From Nocardiopsis sp. CNR-923 (GTDB lineage: Bacteria > Actinomycetota > Actinomycetes > Streptosporangiales > Streptosporangiaceae), in NCBI RefSeq assembly GCF_001942255.1, contig NZ_MKKC01000022.1, positions 1-64,000 on the forward strand: DNA of 64,000 bases, written 5' to 3'. Shown here in pieces: positions 19,517 through 28,336 of the stretch. Position 1 is the stretch's first letter. Each line of letters begins with the position of its first letter. Under the pieces are notes generated by a model. That model searched no databases. It worked only from the letters and a program-made list of their open reading frames with translations, and was not told where the DNA came from. Position numbers and translations under genes: made by a program.

Positions 19517-20622
19517 GCCGCAGGATCGCGCTGGTCGTGGGGACCAGCACCGGAGGGGTCGGGCGACACGTGCGGTCGTTGGCCGAGGGGCTGCGGGAGC
19601 GCGGCCATCGGGTGGTGGTGGTCGGTCCGGCCTCGGCCGACCGCGCGTTCGGGTTCACGGAGGCGGGGCTGCGGTTCGCTCCGGTGCCGATCGGGGCTGC
19701 CCCGTCGGTGGGCGACCCGGCGGTGGTCCTGCGACTGGGGCCGCTGGTCGCCGGCGCGGACGTCGTCCACGCGCACGGGATGCGGGCCGGGGCGCTGTGC
19801 GCGCTGGCGGGGGTGTCGCCGCTGGTGGTGACCGCGCACAACGCGCCGCCGTCGGTGGGCGGGCCGCTGTCCGCCGCCTACCCGGTGCTGGAGCGGATCG
19901 TGGCTCGGCGGGCGGACGTGGCGTTGGGCGTGTCGGGCGACCTGGTGCGGCGGCTGCGCGCGGCCGGGGCTCGCCGGGCCCGGATGGCGGTGGTGTCGGC
20001 GCCCCCGGTGGGGGAGCCGCTCATCGGTCGTGAGGCGACGCGGGCCGATCTGGCGGTGCGCCCCGAGCGTCCGCTCGTGCTGACCATCGGGCGCCTGGTC
20101 GGGCAGAAGGGCTTGGACACGCTGTTGGCCGCGGCCCCCTCGATCGCCGACCGGCGTCCCGAGCCGGTGGTGGCGATCGCGGGGGACGGACCGTTGTGGG
20201 GTGCGCTGCACGACACGGCGGCCGAACTCAAGGCGGACGTGCGCATGCTGGGGCACCGGACGGACGTGGCGGACCTGTTGGCGGCGGCGGACCTGTTCTG
20301 CCTGCCCAGCCGGTGGGAGGGACCGTCGCTGGTGATCATGGAGGCGCTGCGCGCCGGTCTACCGGTCGTGGCCACCCGGGTCGGCGGCATCCCCGACCTG
20401 TACGGCGGGACGGTGCGCATGGTCGCGCCGGACGACCCGAGGGGCCTGGCGGCGGAGGTCGGGCGGGTGCTGGACGATCCGGATCTGGCGGAGGAGTTGC
20501 GCTCGCGTGCGCGGCGGGCCGCCGAGGCGCTGCCCACGGAGGAGGACGCGGTGGCGGCGGCCGACGGTGTGTACGCCGCGGTGGCCCGCCGGTGGAGCGC
20601 CGCCCGCGGGCCGTCCTGGTGA
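19513..20622 (+). CDS. GT4 family glycosyltransferase
   Basis: 369 aa. N-terminal Rossmann fold (ALVVGTSTGGVGRHVRSLAEGL, glycine-rich acceptor loop) and a C-terminal nucleotide-sugar domain: LTIGRLVGQKGLD, then PSRWEG and the E-x7-E segment PSLVIMEALRAGLPVVATR (about residues 273-291). These are the GT-B, GT4 retaining glycosyltransferase hallmarks. The GTG start overlaps the end of the MurJ-like gene. The acceptor is unknown; the context suggests an envelope glycolipid or polysaccharide. No signal peptide is seen, so it probably acts on the cytosolic membrane face. Confidence 0.83.
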   Translation: MSRRIALVVGTSTGGVGRHVRSLAEGLRERGHRVVVVGPASADRAFGFTEAGLRFAPVPIGAAPSVGDPAVVLRLGPLVAGADVVHAHGMRAGALCALAGVSPLVVTAHNAPPSVGGPLSAAYPVLERIVARRADVALGVSGDLVRRLRAAGARRARMAVVSAPPVGEPLIGREATRADLAVRPERPLVLTIGRLVGQKGLDTLLAAAPSIADRRPEPVVAIAGDGPLWGALHDTAAELKADVRMLGHRTDVADLLAAADLFCLPSRWEGPSLVIMEALRAGLPVVATRVGGIPDLYGGTVRMVAPDDPRGLAAEVGRVLDDPDLAEELRSRARRAAEALPTEEDAVAAADGVYAAVARRWSAARGPSW

Positions 20623-20785
20623 TGTCCGGACCGGGCGTACCGCGGGGTGGTGTTCTCCTCACCCCCCGGCATGGCGAACACCACTCCGGGGACGACTTCC
20701 CTCGGTGCCCGAATGATGACATGCTTGGTGCGGCCCGGCTTTCGCCCTCGTGTCCTGAGGTGCGCACCGGGACCCGCGTATGTCA

Positions 20786-20893
20786 CGTGAGGGGAGTATC
20801 CCTGTCGCGGCGGAGCCGTCATCACGGAGCACATGGTCGTGTTCCCGGTTCCGTCGGTTCGTTCCGGTGTCGGACGAGCGGGAGAGACCTCCG
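20786..20893 (+). promoter_or_regulatory. yybP-ykoY family (Mn2+) riboswitch candidate upstream of terC
   Basis: The 5' leader of terC carries the conserved pieces of the yybP-ykoY motif in order: GGGGAGTA (20791-20798), GTCATCACGG (20818-20827) and GAGAGACC (20882-20889). The outer stem would pair GAGG (5') with CCTC (3'). This RNA family senses manganese and often controls TerC/MntP-type genes, so gene content agrees with the call. A covariance-model score was not computed. The region downstream (20894-20949) can form a GC hairpin and holds the GGAGGAG ribosome binding site. Confidence 0.7.
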
Positions 20894-20949
20894 GTAGCTA
20901 GCCGTGCGCGCAGTGCTCCCGTGCGCACCAACCGGAGGAGTTCCCGCCC

Positions 20950-21975
20950 GTGAACGTTCCCTTCTGGGTCTGGGCCGTCACCATTCTGGCCATAGTCGCC
21001 GTCCTGGTGATCGACCTGGCCATCGTGGACCACCCCTGGAGCAAGAAGAGGGGTCCCCAGGAGTTCGGGATCCGCCAGGCCGCCTGGTGGGCGGCCTTCT
21101 ACGTGGGACTGGCCATCGTCTTCGGCCTCGGCCTGACCTACTTCGGCGGGTCGACCGCCGGAGCCGAGTACTTCGCCGGCTTCATCACCGAGAAGAGCCT
21201 GAGCGTCGACAACCTCTTCGTGTTCTACCTCCTCATGGGCGCTTTCGCGGTTCCGCGGAAGTACCAGCACGAGGTGCTGCTCATCGGCATCGTGATCGCG
21301 CTCGTGATGCGCGGCTTCTTCATCGTCCTCGGAGCCCAGGTGATCAACGCCTGGAGCGAGGTCTTCTATCTCTTCGGTCTCTTCCTCATCTACACCGGGT
21401 ACAAGATCGTTCGAGACCACCTGAAGGGCGACGAGGAGCAGCAGGACTTCACCCAGAACCCGGCCGTGCGCCTGGTCAAGCGCTTCTGGCCGGTCACCGA
21501 CGGCTACCACGGCGCGCACATGACCGTGAAGCTCGACGGCAGGCGGCACGTGACCCCGATGCTCCTGGTCATCATCGCGATCGGCGTCGTCGACCTCGTC
21601 TTCGCCGTCGACTCCATCCCGGCGATCTTCGGCCTCACCCAGGACGCCTACATCGTCTTCACCGCCAACGCCTTCGCGCTGCTGGGCCTGCGCCAGCTCT
21701 ACTTCCTGTTGGCCGGGCTCATGGACAAGCTGGCCTACATCAGCTGGGGCCTGTCCGCGATCATGGTCTTCATCGGCGCGAAGATGATCCTGCACGCGCT
21801 GCACGAGAACGGGGTGCACGCTCCCGAGATCGGTATCGGAGCCTCGCTGACCGTCATCATCGGTGTCATGACGATCACCATCGTCGGCAGCCTGGTCAAG
21901 GCCCGGGCCGACGAGCGCCAGCGGCGGGCCGTGTCCGTGGGGGTCGAGGACGACGACGCGCGCGAGCGCTCCTGA
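20950..21975 (+). CDS. TerC family integral membrane protein
   Basis: 341 aa with about 7-8 hydrophobic helices. Family motifs are present: EKSLSVDNLFVFYLLMG (about residues 80-96) and VDLVFAVDSIPAIFGLT (about 216-232), with acidic residues in the membrane thought to carry metal. TerC/Alx-like proteins are linked to tellurite resistance and to manganese export. Start GTG at 20950, with CCGGAGGAG upstream. The candidate Mn2+ riboswitch in its leader makes a metal-export role plausible. Confidence 0.9.
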   Translation: MNVPFWVWAVTILAIVAVLVIDLAIVDHPWSKKRGPQEFGIRQAAWWAAFYVGLAIVFGLGLTYFGGSTAGAEYFAGFITEKSLSVDNLFVFYLLMGAFAVPRKYQHEVLLIGIVIALVMRGFFIVLGAQVINAWSEVFYLFGLFLIYTGYKIVRDHLKGDEEQQDFTQNPAVRLVKRFWPVTDGYHGAHMTVKLDGRRHVTPMLLVIIAIGVVDLVFAVDSIPAIFGLTQDAYIVFTANAFALLGLRQLYFLLAGLMDKLAYISWGLSAIMVFIGAKMILHALHENGVHAPEIGIGASLTVIIGVMTITIVGSLVKARADERQRRAVSVGVEDDDARERS

Positions 21976-22031
21976 CGCCGTGGACGGCGACACGTTCGCC
22001 GTCGCGACGCGTTTCCCGAGAACCGCCGAAT

Positions 22032-22047
22032 TCGAACGCCTGTTCGT
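22032..22047 (+). promoter_or_regulatory. LexA box in the uvrA promoter
   Basis: TCGAACGCCTGTTCGT is a nearly perfect CGAAC-N4-GTTCG palindrome, the actinobacterial/Gram-positive LexA (SOS) box. Two bases after it lies TATAGT (22049-22054), a good -10 hexamer. The 3' neighbour on this strand is uvrA, a standard SOS gene, about 270 bases downstream. Confidence 0.75.
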
Positions 22048-22052
22048 CTATA

Positions 22053-22092
22053 GTGGTGGTGCCCCGGCGCGGAGCCGTCCGGGCACCACCAC
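22053..22092 (+). terminator. strong hairpin between terC and uvrA
   Basis: A perfect 12-bp inverted repeat, GTGGTGGTGCCC (22053-22064) and GGGCACCACCAC (22081-22092), with a 16-nt loop and TTCTTC after it. It lies 77 bases past the terC stop and would serve as its terminator. It also starts right at the predicted -10 of uvrA, so it would form the first nucleotides of the uvrA leader; a regulatory role there cannot be excluded. Confidence 0.6.
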
Positions 22093-22317
22093 TTCTTCGA
22101 GGTGGAAGAAACCGCCGGTGACGGTCGTTAGTCTTGTCGGACGGGAGGGACCGCGGGGTCCGCGTCCCCTTCCCACCCCCTTCGCGCCCGGTTCCTGGGC
22201 CGGGGTGGCCGCCGACGATCGATCGTCCACCGGACCGCGAAGTCCACACACGGGTCAGCCGACGTCGCGCGACGAGGTCCACGTCCTGTGCGCCCAAGCC
22301 GAAGGATGTCTCACTCG

Positions 22318-25151
22318 ATGGTCGAACAACTGGTAGTCCGGGGAGCCCGCGAGCACAACCTCAAGGACGTCTCGCTGGACCTGCCGCGCGACTCCATGAT
22401 CGTGTTCACCGGCCTGTCCGGGTCCGGCAAGTCCTCGCTCGCCTTCGACACGATCTTCGCCGAGGGGCAGCGGCGCTACGTCGAGTCCCTGTCGGCCTAC
22501 GCCCGCCAGTTCCTCGGGCAGATGGACAAGCCGGACGTCGACTTCATCGAGGGGCTCTCGCCCGCGGTGTCCATCGACCAGAAGTCCACCAGCCGCAACC
22601 CCCGCTCCACCGTCGGCACCATCACCGAGGTGTACGACTACCTCAGGCTCCTGTGGGCGCGCGTCGGGGTGCCGCACTGCCCCGAGTGCCGCCGCGAGAT
22701 CGCCCGGCAGAGCCCCCAGCAGATCGTGGACCGCGTCCTGGAGATGACCGAGGGCACCCGCTTCCAGGTGCTCGCCCCGGTCGTGCGAGGCCGCAAGGGC
22801 GAGTACGTCGAACTCTTCAAGGACCTGCAGAGCAAGGGCTACACGCGCGCCGTCGTCGACGGCGCGGCCGTGCGTCTGGACGACCCGCCGGGGCTCGGCC
22901 GCTACGACAAGCACGACATCTCGGTCGTCGTGGACCGGCTCAGCGTCAAGGCATCGTCCCGGGGCCGCCTCACCGACTCGGTGGAGACCGCGCTCAAACT
23001 CGCGGGCGGCACCATCGTCCTGGACTTCGTCGACCTGCCCGAGGACGACCCCGATCGGGAGAAGGTCTTCTCCGAGCACCTGTACTGCCCCTACGACGAC
23101 CTGTCCTTCGAGCAGCTCGAACCGCGTTCGTTCTCCTTCAACGCCCCCTACGGCGCCTGCCCCGACTGCTCCGGTCTGGGCACCCGCATGGAGGTCGACG
23201 CCGACCTGCTGGTGCCCGACCCGGAGAGGACGCTGGCCGAGGGGGCGATCTCCCCGTGGACCGGCGGCACCAACTCCGGGTACTGGGACCGCATCCTCAC
23301 GGCCCTGGGCGAGGCCGTCGGCTTCGACCTGGACACCCCGTGGGAGAGGCTGCCGCGGCGCGTGCGCAAGGCCATCCTGGAGGGCCACGACACCCAGGTC
23401 CACGTCACCTACCGCAACCGGTACGGGCGCAACCGCTCGTACTACACCGAGTTCGAGGGCGTCGTCCCCTGGGTCAAGCGGCGGCACGCCGAGACCGAGA
23501 GCGACTGGGGGCGCGAGCGGCTCGAAGGCTACATGCGGACCGTGCCCTGCCCCACCTGCGAGGGGACCCGTCTCAAGCCGGTGGTGTTGGCGGTGACGGT
23601 CGGCGGCAGGTCCATCGCCGAGGTCGCGCGGATGTCGCTGAGCGAGAGCGCGGCCTTCCTGGCCGACCTCAAACTGTCCGACCGGGACATGGTCATCGCG
23701 GCCCAGGTGCTCAAGGAGATCAACGCGCGGCTGGGATTCCTGCTGGACGTCGGGCTCGACTACCTGAGCCTGGCCCGCGCCGCGGGTTCCCTCTCCGGGG
23801 GCGAGGCCCAGCGCATCCGCCTGGCCACCCAGATCGGGTCGGGCCTGGTGGGCGTGCTGTACGTCCTGGACGAGCCGTCCATCGGCCTGCACCAGCGTGA
23901 CAACGCCCGACTGCTGGAGACGCTCCAGCGCCTGCGCGACATCGGCAACACGCTCATCGTCGTCGAGCACGACGAGGACACCATCCGCGCCGCGGACTGG
24001 GTCGTGGACATCGGCCCGGGCGCGGGTGAGCACGGCGGACACGTCGTGGTGTCGGGCATCGTGGACGAGCTGCTCACCTCGCCGGACTCGATGACCGGCG
24101 ACTACCTGGCCGGGCGCCGCTCCATCGCGCTGCCCGAGTCGCGCCGCGACCGCACCAGGGGCCACGAACTGGTCGTGCGCGGCGCTCGGGAGAACAACCT
24201 CCACGGGATCGACGTCACCTTCCCGCTGGGCGTGTTCACCGCCGTGACGGGCGTGTCCGGTTCGGGCAAGTCCACGCTGGTCAACGAGATCCTGTACAAG
24301 GCACTGGCCAAGGAGCTCAACGCGCCCGCGACGTCCCCGGCCGCCACCTGCGGGTCAACGGCACCGGCAAGGTGGACAAGGTCGTGCACGTCGACCAGAG
24401 CCCGATCGGCCGCACCCCGCGCTCCAACCCGGCGACCTACTCCGGGGTCTTCGACCACATCCGCAAGCTGTTCGCGCAGACCACCGACGCCAAGACACGC
24501 GGCTACCAGCCGGGCCGGTTCTCGTTCAACGTCAAGGGCGGCCGGTGCGAGGCGTGCTCGGGCGACGGCACGCTCAAGATCGAGATGCAGTTCCTGCCGG
24601 ACGTGTACGTGCCCTGCGAGGTGTGCCACGGGGCCCGGTACAACCGCGAGACCCTCCAGGTGCGTTACAAGGGCAAGAACATCTCCGAGGTGCTCGACCT
24701 GCCCATCGCCGAGGCCCTGGAGTTCTTCGAGCCGATCAACGCCATCCGCCGCCACCTCCAGACCCTCACCGACGTGGGGCTGGGATACGTGCGCCTGGGG
24801 CAGCCCGCCACGACCCTGTCCGGCGGTGAGGCCCAGCGGGTCAAGCTCGCGGCCGAGTTGCAGCGGCGTTCGACCGGGCGGACGGTGTACGTGCTGGACG
24901 AGCCGACCACCGGCCTGCACTTCGAGGACATCCGCAAGCTGCTGGGGGTGCTCAACCGGTTGACGGACTCCGGCAACACGGTGATCGTGATCGAGCACAA
25001 CCTCGACGTGATCAAGACCGCGGACCACGTCATCGACATGGGGCCCGAGGGCGGCTCCGGCGGTGGCCGGGTGGTGGCACAGGGCACCCCCGAGGAGGTC
25101 GCGGCGGTCGCCGAGTCCTACACCGGCCAGTTCCTGGCCAAGATCCTCTGA
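22318..25151 (+). CDS. uvrA: excinuclease ABC subunit A (frameshifted as sequenced)
   Basis: About 944 aa after one base is added near 24330; UvrA is the damage-recognition ATPase of nucleotide excision repair. First [12 protein letters not shown] (residues 32-40), zinc module CPEC near residues 121-124, [13 protein letters not shown] signature and [14 protein letters not shown]. Second [16 protein letters not shown], second zinc module CEACSGDG...[17 protein letters not shown] and DEPTTGLH. The frame breaks between KELN and ARDVPGRHL, in CTCAACGCGCCCGCG. ATG 22318 is preferred over 22306 because GAAGGA at 22301-22306 gives normal spacing. Confidence 0.94.
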
Positions 25152-25191
25152 ACCGCGCTCCCGCGACCCGTCCAGGAGGCCGGACCCCACC

Positions 25192-25803
25192 ATGAACCAA
25201 CCACCCCCGGACCCCCACTGGCGCGCGCACGCTCAGGGCCGACCGTACCCGGGCCGCCGGGGGCCGACGGAACCCTCCGAGTCCGTCCCGGGGCCAAAGG
25301 AGCGGTTGTACCCGTTGGCCTCCTGGAGGGCGCGGGCGCTGGCCCGCGTCATCGACGCCGTGGTCGTGGCGCTGCCGGTCCTGCTGGTGGCGCTCGTCCT
25401 GGCGCTGGTCTGGCTGGGCGCGCGCAACCTGTTCGGCGGGTCCGGCGACGGTGTCCGCAGTTACGGGTACTTCCTGGCGGTGACGTTTTTCGTCCTGTAC
25501 ACGGGCTACGAGGCGTTCGCGCTGGCCCGGTGGCAGCAGACGCTCGGCAAGCGGATGACGGGGGTGCGGGTGGCGCCCGTGGCCGGCGCCGGGCGCCTGG
25601 GAGCCGTGCCCACGGCGGCCCTGCTCGTCCGCGCCGCGATCTTCGGGCTGCCCGTGCTGCTGTCCGCGCTGCCGGGCGGGCCGCTGTGGATCGTGGTCGC
25701 GGTCGTGGCCGTCCTCACCGCCGGGATGGCCGCCTGGGACCGCCCCAACCGGCAGGGGATCCACGACAAGATCGCCGGGACCGTGGTGCTCGACGTCAGC
25801 TGA
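25192..25803 (+). CDS. RDD family membrane protein
   Basis: 203 aa. It has a Pro-rich cytosolic N-terminus (residues 1-45), then the RDD-type R-x(2-4)-A-R-V-I-D-A segment, three hydrophobic helices (about 55-80, 88-105, 140-175) and a conserved C-terminal RQGIHDKIAGTVVLDV tail. RDD proteins are small membrane proteins, some implicated in ion or osmolyte transport. Its last ~60 bases and the following ~45 bases form the left 102-bp repeat bounding the accessory islet. It starts with ATG 40 bases after uvrA, with AGGAGG upstream. Confidence 0.85.
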   Translation: MNQPPPDPHWRAHAQGRPYPGRRGPTEPSESVPGPKERLYPLASWRARALARVIDAVVVALPVLLVALVLALVWLGARNLFGGSGDGVRSYGYFLAVTFFVLYTGYEAFALARWQQTLGKRMTGVRVAPVAGAGRLGAVPTAALLVRAAIFGLPVLLSALPGGPLWIVVAVVAVLTAGMAAWDRPNRQGIHDKIAGTVVLDVS

Positions 25804-25845
25804 TCGCGCCCGGGTGGCCGGACCCACCCCCGGTCGGGAGCGCTC
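25744..25845 (+). repeat. left 102-bp direct repeat (attL-like)
   Basis: This stretch, covering the last 19 sense codons and the stop of the RDD gene plus the next 42 bases, recurs at 29563-29664 with a single mismatch in 102 bases (C at 25762, T at 29581; His to Tyr). Flanking bases outside the block do not match. Such repeats at the 3' end of a gene mark integration of an element that restores the gene end. Confidence 0.85.
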
Positions 25846-25892
25846 ACAGTACCTACGCGGGTGAGGAGCGCGGGCACAGCCCCGCTACAACC

Positions 25893-25922
25893 CTGACAGG
25901 AAGGAAGGCCCCGGCCTAGGCT
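25893..25922 (+). promoter_or_regulatory. predicted promoter of the XRE gene
   Basis: CTGACA (25893-25898) and TAGGCT (25917-25922) are spaced by 18 bases, a good match to a vegetative sigma-70 promoter, ending about 40 bases before the ATG of the XRE regulator at 25962. Confidence 0.5.
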
Positions 25923-25961
25923 GGCAGCGAACACTCACCAGCCGAAGACGGGACCTTCGTC

Positions 25962-27167
25962 ATGGACGAGGCTATCAGGATCGGCCCCGAGCTCAAGGAA
26001 CGCCGAGAAGACGCCGGACTCACCCAAGAAGCGCTCGCCGACCGGGCAGGCGTCTCGGCCGACTACGTGGGCCGCCTCGAACGCGGTGCCCGGGTCGGCT
26101 CGCTACCCAGCATCGTCAAGCTCGCCCGAGCCCTGGACTGCGACCCCGGTGACCTCATCCGCAAACGTGCCCGCCTGACCCCCGTGGGCGCCTCCTCGGT
26201 GATCGCCGTACGCAACGCGATCTTCGACCCCCAGCTCCTGTTGCCCGATCGCCCCCAAGGCCGCCCGGCCTCCCCCGAGGAGTTGATGCGCACGGTCCGA
26301 CGCGGCTACGGGGCGTACTTCGCGGGAGAGTTCGGAGCCCTCGCCGCACTCGTACCCGACCTGCTCCGAGACTGCCGGATCGCCGAGTACGAACACGGCA
26401 CCGCCGACGTGGCGGCGCCCTACGCGCACGCCTACGATCTCGCGAGCGCCCTGCTGGTCCACACCGGCAAGGTCGATGCCGCACTGACTGGTGTGGAACG
26501 CGCGATCATGACCGCCCGCCAAGGCGATGACCCCTACCGCCCCGTGAGCTTCACGGGCACCTACGCGTGGGTGCTGCTGCACATGGGCCGCTACGCCGAA
26601 GCTGAGGATCTCGTGGTGCGTGCGGCCGAAAGCGTCGCTCCGAGAATGGGTGACCGCGACCAAGCACGGATCGCGGTATGGGGCGGGCTGCTCATGCAGG
26701 CCGCCGTGCTGGCGGGATCAGACGCTCACCGATCGGACGCGGACCGGATCTCGTCCGCGCGACAGTTCCTGCGAGACGCTCGGTCGGCTGCTGTCCAGAT
26801 GGACCAGGACTCGCGCCGGTACTGGATCAGCTTCGGTCCGACCCAGCTCGCCGTCCAGTCGGCGCACATCTACACCGTCCTGGGCAAGCCCGCCGAGGCG
26901 CTCAAGGTTGCTGGGAAGGTGGACGCCCGGCAGTTGTTGTCAATCCAGTACGGGCGGCACCTGCTGGATGTGGCGAAGTCGCAGTCTCTGCGACGCCGGA
27001 CCGATGACGCCATCGAGACGGCCGCGCGGGCGCAAGCGCTGTCACCGGAGTGGTTCCGGCACCAGAGGTTCGGAGCTGCTCTCACCGAAGAACTGCGGCG
27101 GCGTAAGGCACGGATGAGCGACCCGTTGGCGGGGCTCGTGTCCGCGTTCCGCACCACCAGTGAGTAA
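25962..27167 (+). CDS. XRE family regulator with TPR-like C-terminus
   Basis: 401 aa. N-terminal helix-turn-helix of the XRE/Cro type (residues ~9-65: LKERREDAGLTQEALADRAG, then VSADYVGRLERG). The remaining ~330 residues are alpha-helical with A/L-rich repeats (for example PVSFTGTYAWVLLHMGRYAEAEDLV), like the TPR-containing regulators frequent in actinomycetes. It is the first gene of the islet. A downstream hairpin terminates it, so the small proteins that follow probably have their own promoter. The ligand or partner is unknown; short peptides bind comparable TPR-type regulators in Firmicutes, but nothing here proves that. Confidence 0.85.
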   Translation: MDEAIRIGPELKERREDAGLTQEALADRAGVSADYVGRLERGARVGSLPSIVKLARALDCDPGDLIRKRARLTPVGASSVIAVRNAIFDPQLLLPDRPQGRPASPEELMRTVRRGYGAYFAGEFGALAALVPDLLRDCRIAEYEHGTADVAAPYAHAYDLASALLVHTGKVDAALTGVERAIMTARQGDDPYRPVSFTGTYAWVLLHMGRYAEAEDLVVRAAESVAPRMGDRDQARIAVWGGLLMQAAVLAGSDAHRSDADRISSARQFLRDARSAAVQMDQDSRRYWISFGPTQLAVQSAHIYTVLGKPAEALKVAGKVDARQLLSIQYGRHLLDVAKSQSLRRRTDDAIETAARAQALSPEWFRHQRFGAALTEELRRRKARMSDPLAGLVSAFRTTSE

Positions 27168-27188
27168 CCCGGACGGAGCGTCCGGGTT
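27166..27188 (+). terminator. hairpin terminator after the XRE gene
   Basis: AACCCGGACG, GAG loop, CGTCCGGGTT: a perfect 10-bp stem starting in the TAA stop codon of the regulator. There is no U-tract, as is usual for many actinomycete terminators. Confidence 0.6.
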
Positions 27189-27285
27189 ACTGACACGTCA
27201 CCCGTGAACCCGGACGCTCTGTCCCTGGGAACCCCATCGAACTCTGCGTAGCGTCTCCCTCACCTACCAGTGAGGGAGGTCCACG

Positions 27286-27534
27286 ATGGCGCGAGCACGA
27301 GCGCTCGAAAGGGAGTCGCTGCACGGCCCATGGCCCAGCGACCACGGCAGTGAGCAGCAGCTGGGACAGTTGCTGCACACGTACCCCGGATGGCGCTTCT
27401 GGCGGTCCAGGGACGAGGACCAGTCGGCCCGCGAGTGGTGCGCCGTGCGTGTCACCACCCTGGCCTCGGGCAGACCGCAGGAGCTGACCGCTGATACCTA
27501 CGACGACCTCGTGCGGCAACTGGAGGCGTGGTGA
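27286..27534 (+). CDS. small unknown protein, islet paralogue A
   Basis: 82 aa, not recognised. The core PGWRFWRSRDED...REWCAVRVTT...LTADTYDDLVRQL is shared with the next gene, so both belong to one small family. GAGGGAGG precedes the ATG. The protein is charged, without a signal peptide or membrane segment. It overlaps the following gene start (GTGA) and is translationally coupled to it. Confidence 0.7.
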   Translation: MARARALERESLHGPWPSDHGSEQQLGQLLHTYPGWRFWRSRDEDQSAREWCAVRVTTLASGRPQELTADTYDDLVRQLEAW

Positions 27535-27788
27535 CGTACCGACCCCGGCAGAAAGCCGGACCGGCGGCACCGGCGAGGCCGCGGTTGGTGGACGGCCGTG
27601 ACCGCCAGGTCGCCCGGTTCCACAGGGAGTTCCCAGGTTGGGAAGTGTGGAAGTCCCCCGGCTGGTGGTGCGCCCTGCGAACCGGCTCGGACAACGGTCT
27701 CGTCGGTGTTACCGCAGCGAGCATCACCGAACTCCGTGTGCGGCTCTCCGAGGCGCTGAGGGGCACGTCAACAGCGACGCATCAGTGA
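27531..27788 (+). CDS. small unknown protein, islet paralogue B
   Basis: 85 aa from GTG at 27531, which overlaps the TGA of the previous gene. Its centre, FPGWEVWKSPGWWCALRTG, then VTAASITELRVRLSEAL, aligns with paralogue A (aromatic-P-G-W, W-[KR]-S, W-C-A-[VL]-R, T-x-x-x-[ILDY]-x-x-L). Two tandem copies imply a heterodimer or duplicated function. No known family was recognised. The basic, Pro/Ala-rich N-terminal 22 residues differ from A. Confidence 0.65.
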   Translation: MTYRPRQKAGPAAPARPRLVDGRDRQVARFHREFPGWEVWKSPGWWCALRTGSDNGLVGVTAASITELRVRLSEALRGTSTATHQ

Positions 27789-27911
27789 AGCCGCCTACCG
27801 CGTTGCGCACCTGATCCCCGCTTCCGTTCGGATCAGGCCCCAACCACATTGAAACGGCCCGGCGGTGCAGCGAACACCCCGGGCCCGGTCTACCTGAAGA
27901 GGCAGGCAGAC

Positions 27912-28073
27912 ATGAAGATCGTACTGTTTTCACGACACCGGTCACGCTGAGTCCGGCGCTACACCCGCCCCTCTGCCCCGGCCGCCCGCGTCCGAGCCTA
28001 TGTGGCCTGGCCTAGCGGCGACCTCGCCTCACTCTCCCTGGCCGTGAAGATCCTGCTGCGAGGTGCCGCATGA
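27912..28073 (+). CDS. possible short peptide gene with in-frame TGA
   Basis: ATG at 27912, preceded by GAAGAGG. It encodes the 12 residues MKIVLFSRHRSR and then hits TGA (27948-27950). The same frame stays open for 40 further codons with strong GC3 (about 34 of 41 third positions are G or C) to a TGA that overlaps the next gene's ATG (ATGA). So either the 12-mer is the product, or an ~53-aa gene lost one codon (for example CGA to TGA). Selenocysteine readthrough is not supported by any nearby element I can see. Confidence 0.4.
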
Positions 28074-28336
28074 TCGACACCGACATGGGCGACCTGCTCG
28101 CCTCGATCCGGGACGCGCTCACCCTCCCGGCCGCGCTGACCGACGCCGACCGCGCTGACCGGGGCGCCTTGGAGCACACCCGCGCCGACGCCGTCCGCCG
28201 GGCGGTCGACTACGCGACTGGGACCGGCGATCTGACTGGCGCGGTCGATCTGCTCGACAACGCGATCGCGGCCTCGCCGATCACCTATCAGACCGGTCAC
28301 GAGCGGGTGCCCCGCCAGGGGGTGGTGACGCGATGA
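28070..28336 (+). CDS. small unknown protein of the islet
   Basis: 88 aa, not recognised. It is acidic and Ala/Asp-rich with predicted helices (MGDLLASIRDALTLP; AVDLLDNAIAA), and likely soluble. It overlaps the previous reading frame by ATGA and the next gene by ATGA (28333), so it sits in a tightly coupled run of genes. No motif, signal peptide or membrane span is seen. Confidence 0.6.
   Translation: MIDTDMGDLLASIRDALTLPAALTDADRADRGALEHTRADAVRRAVDYATGTGDLTGAVDLLDNAIAASPITYQTGHERVPRQGVVTR

Noticed and set aside
17890..20622. A 910-codon frame that seems to fuse the MurJ-like protein to the glycosyltransferase
   Set aside because: The flippase part changes frame three times and ends at 19516 with a GTGA overlap; the fusion is an artefact.
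27948..27950. Selenocysteine at the in-frame TGA of the short islet ORF
   Set aside because: No SECIS-like structure or selenoprotein-type motif is seen and a sequencing or substitution change is simpler.
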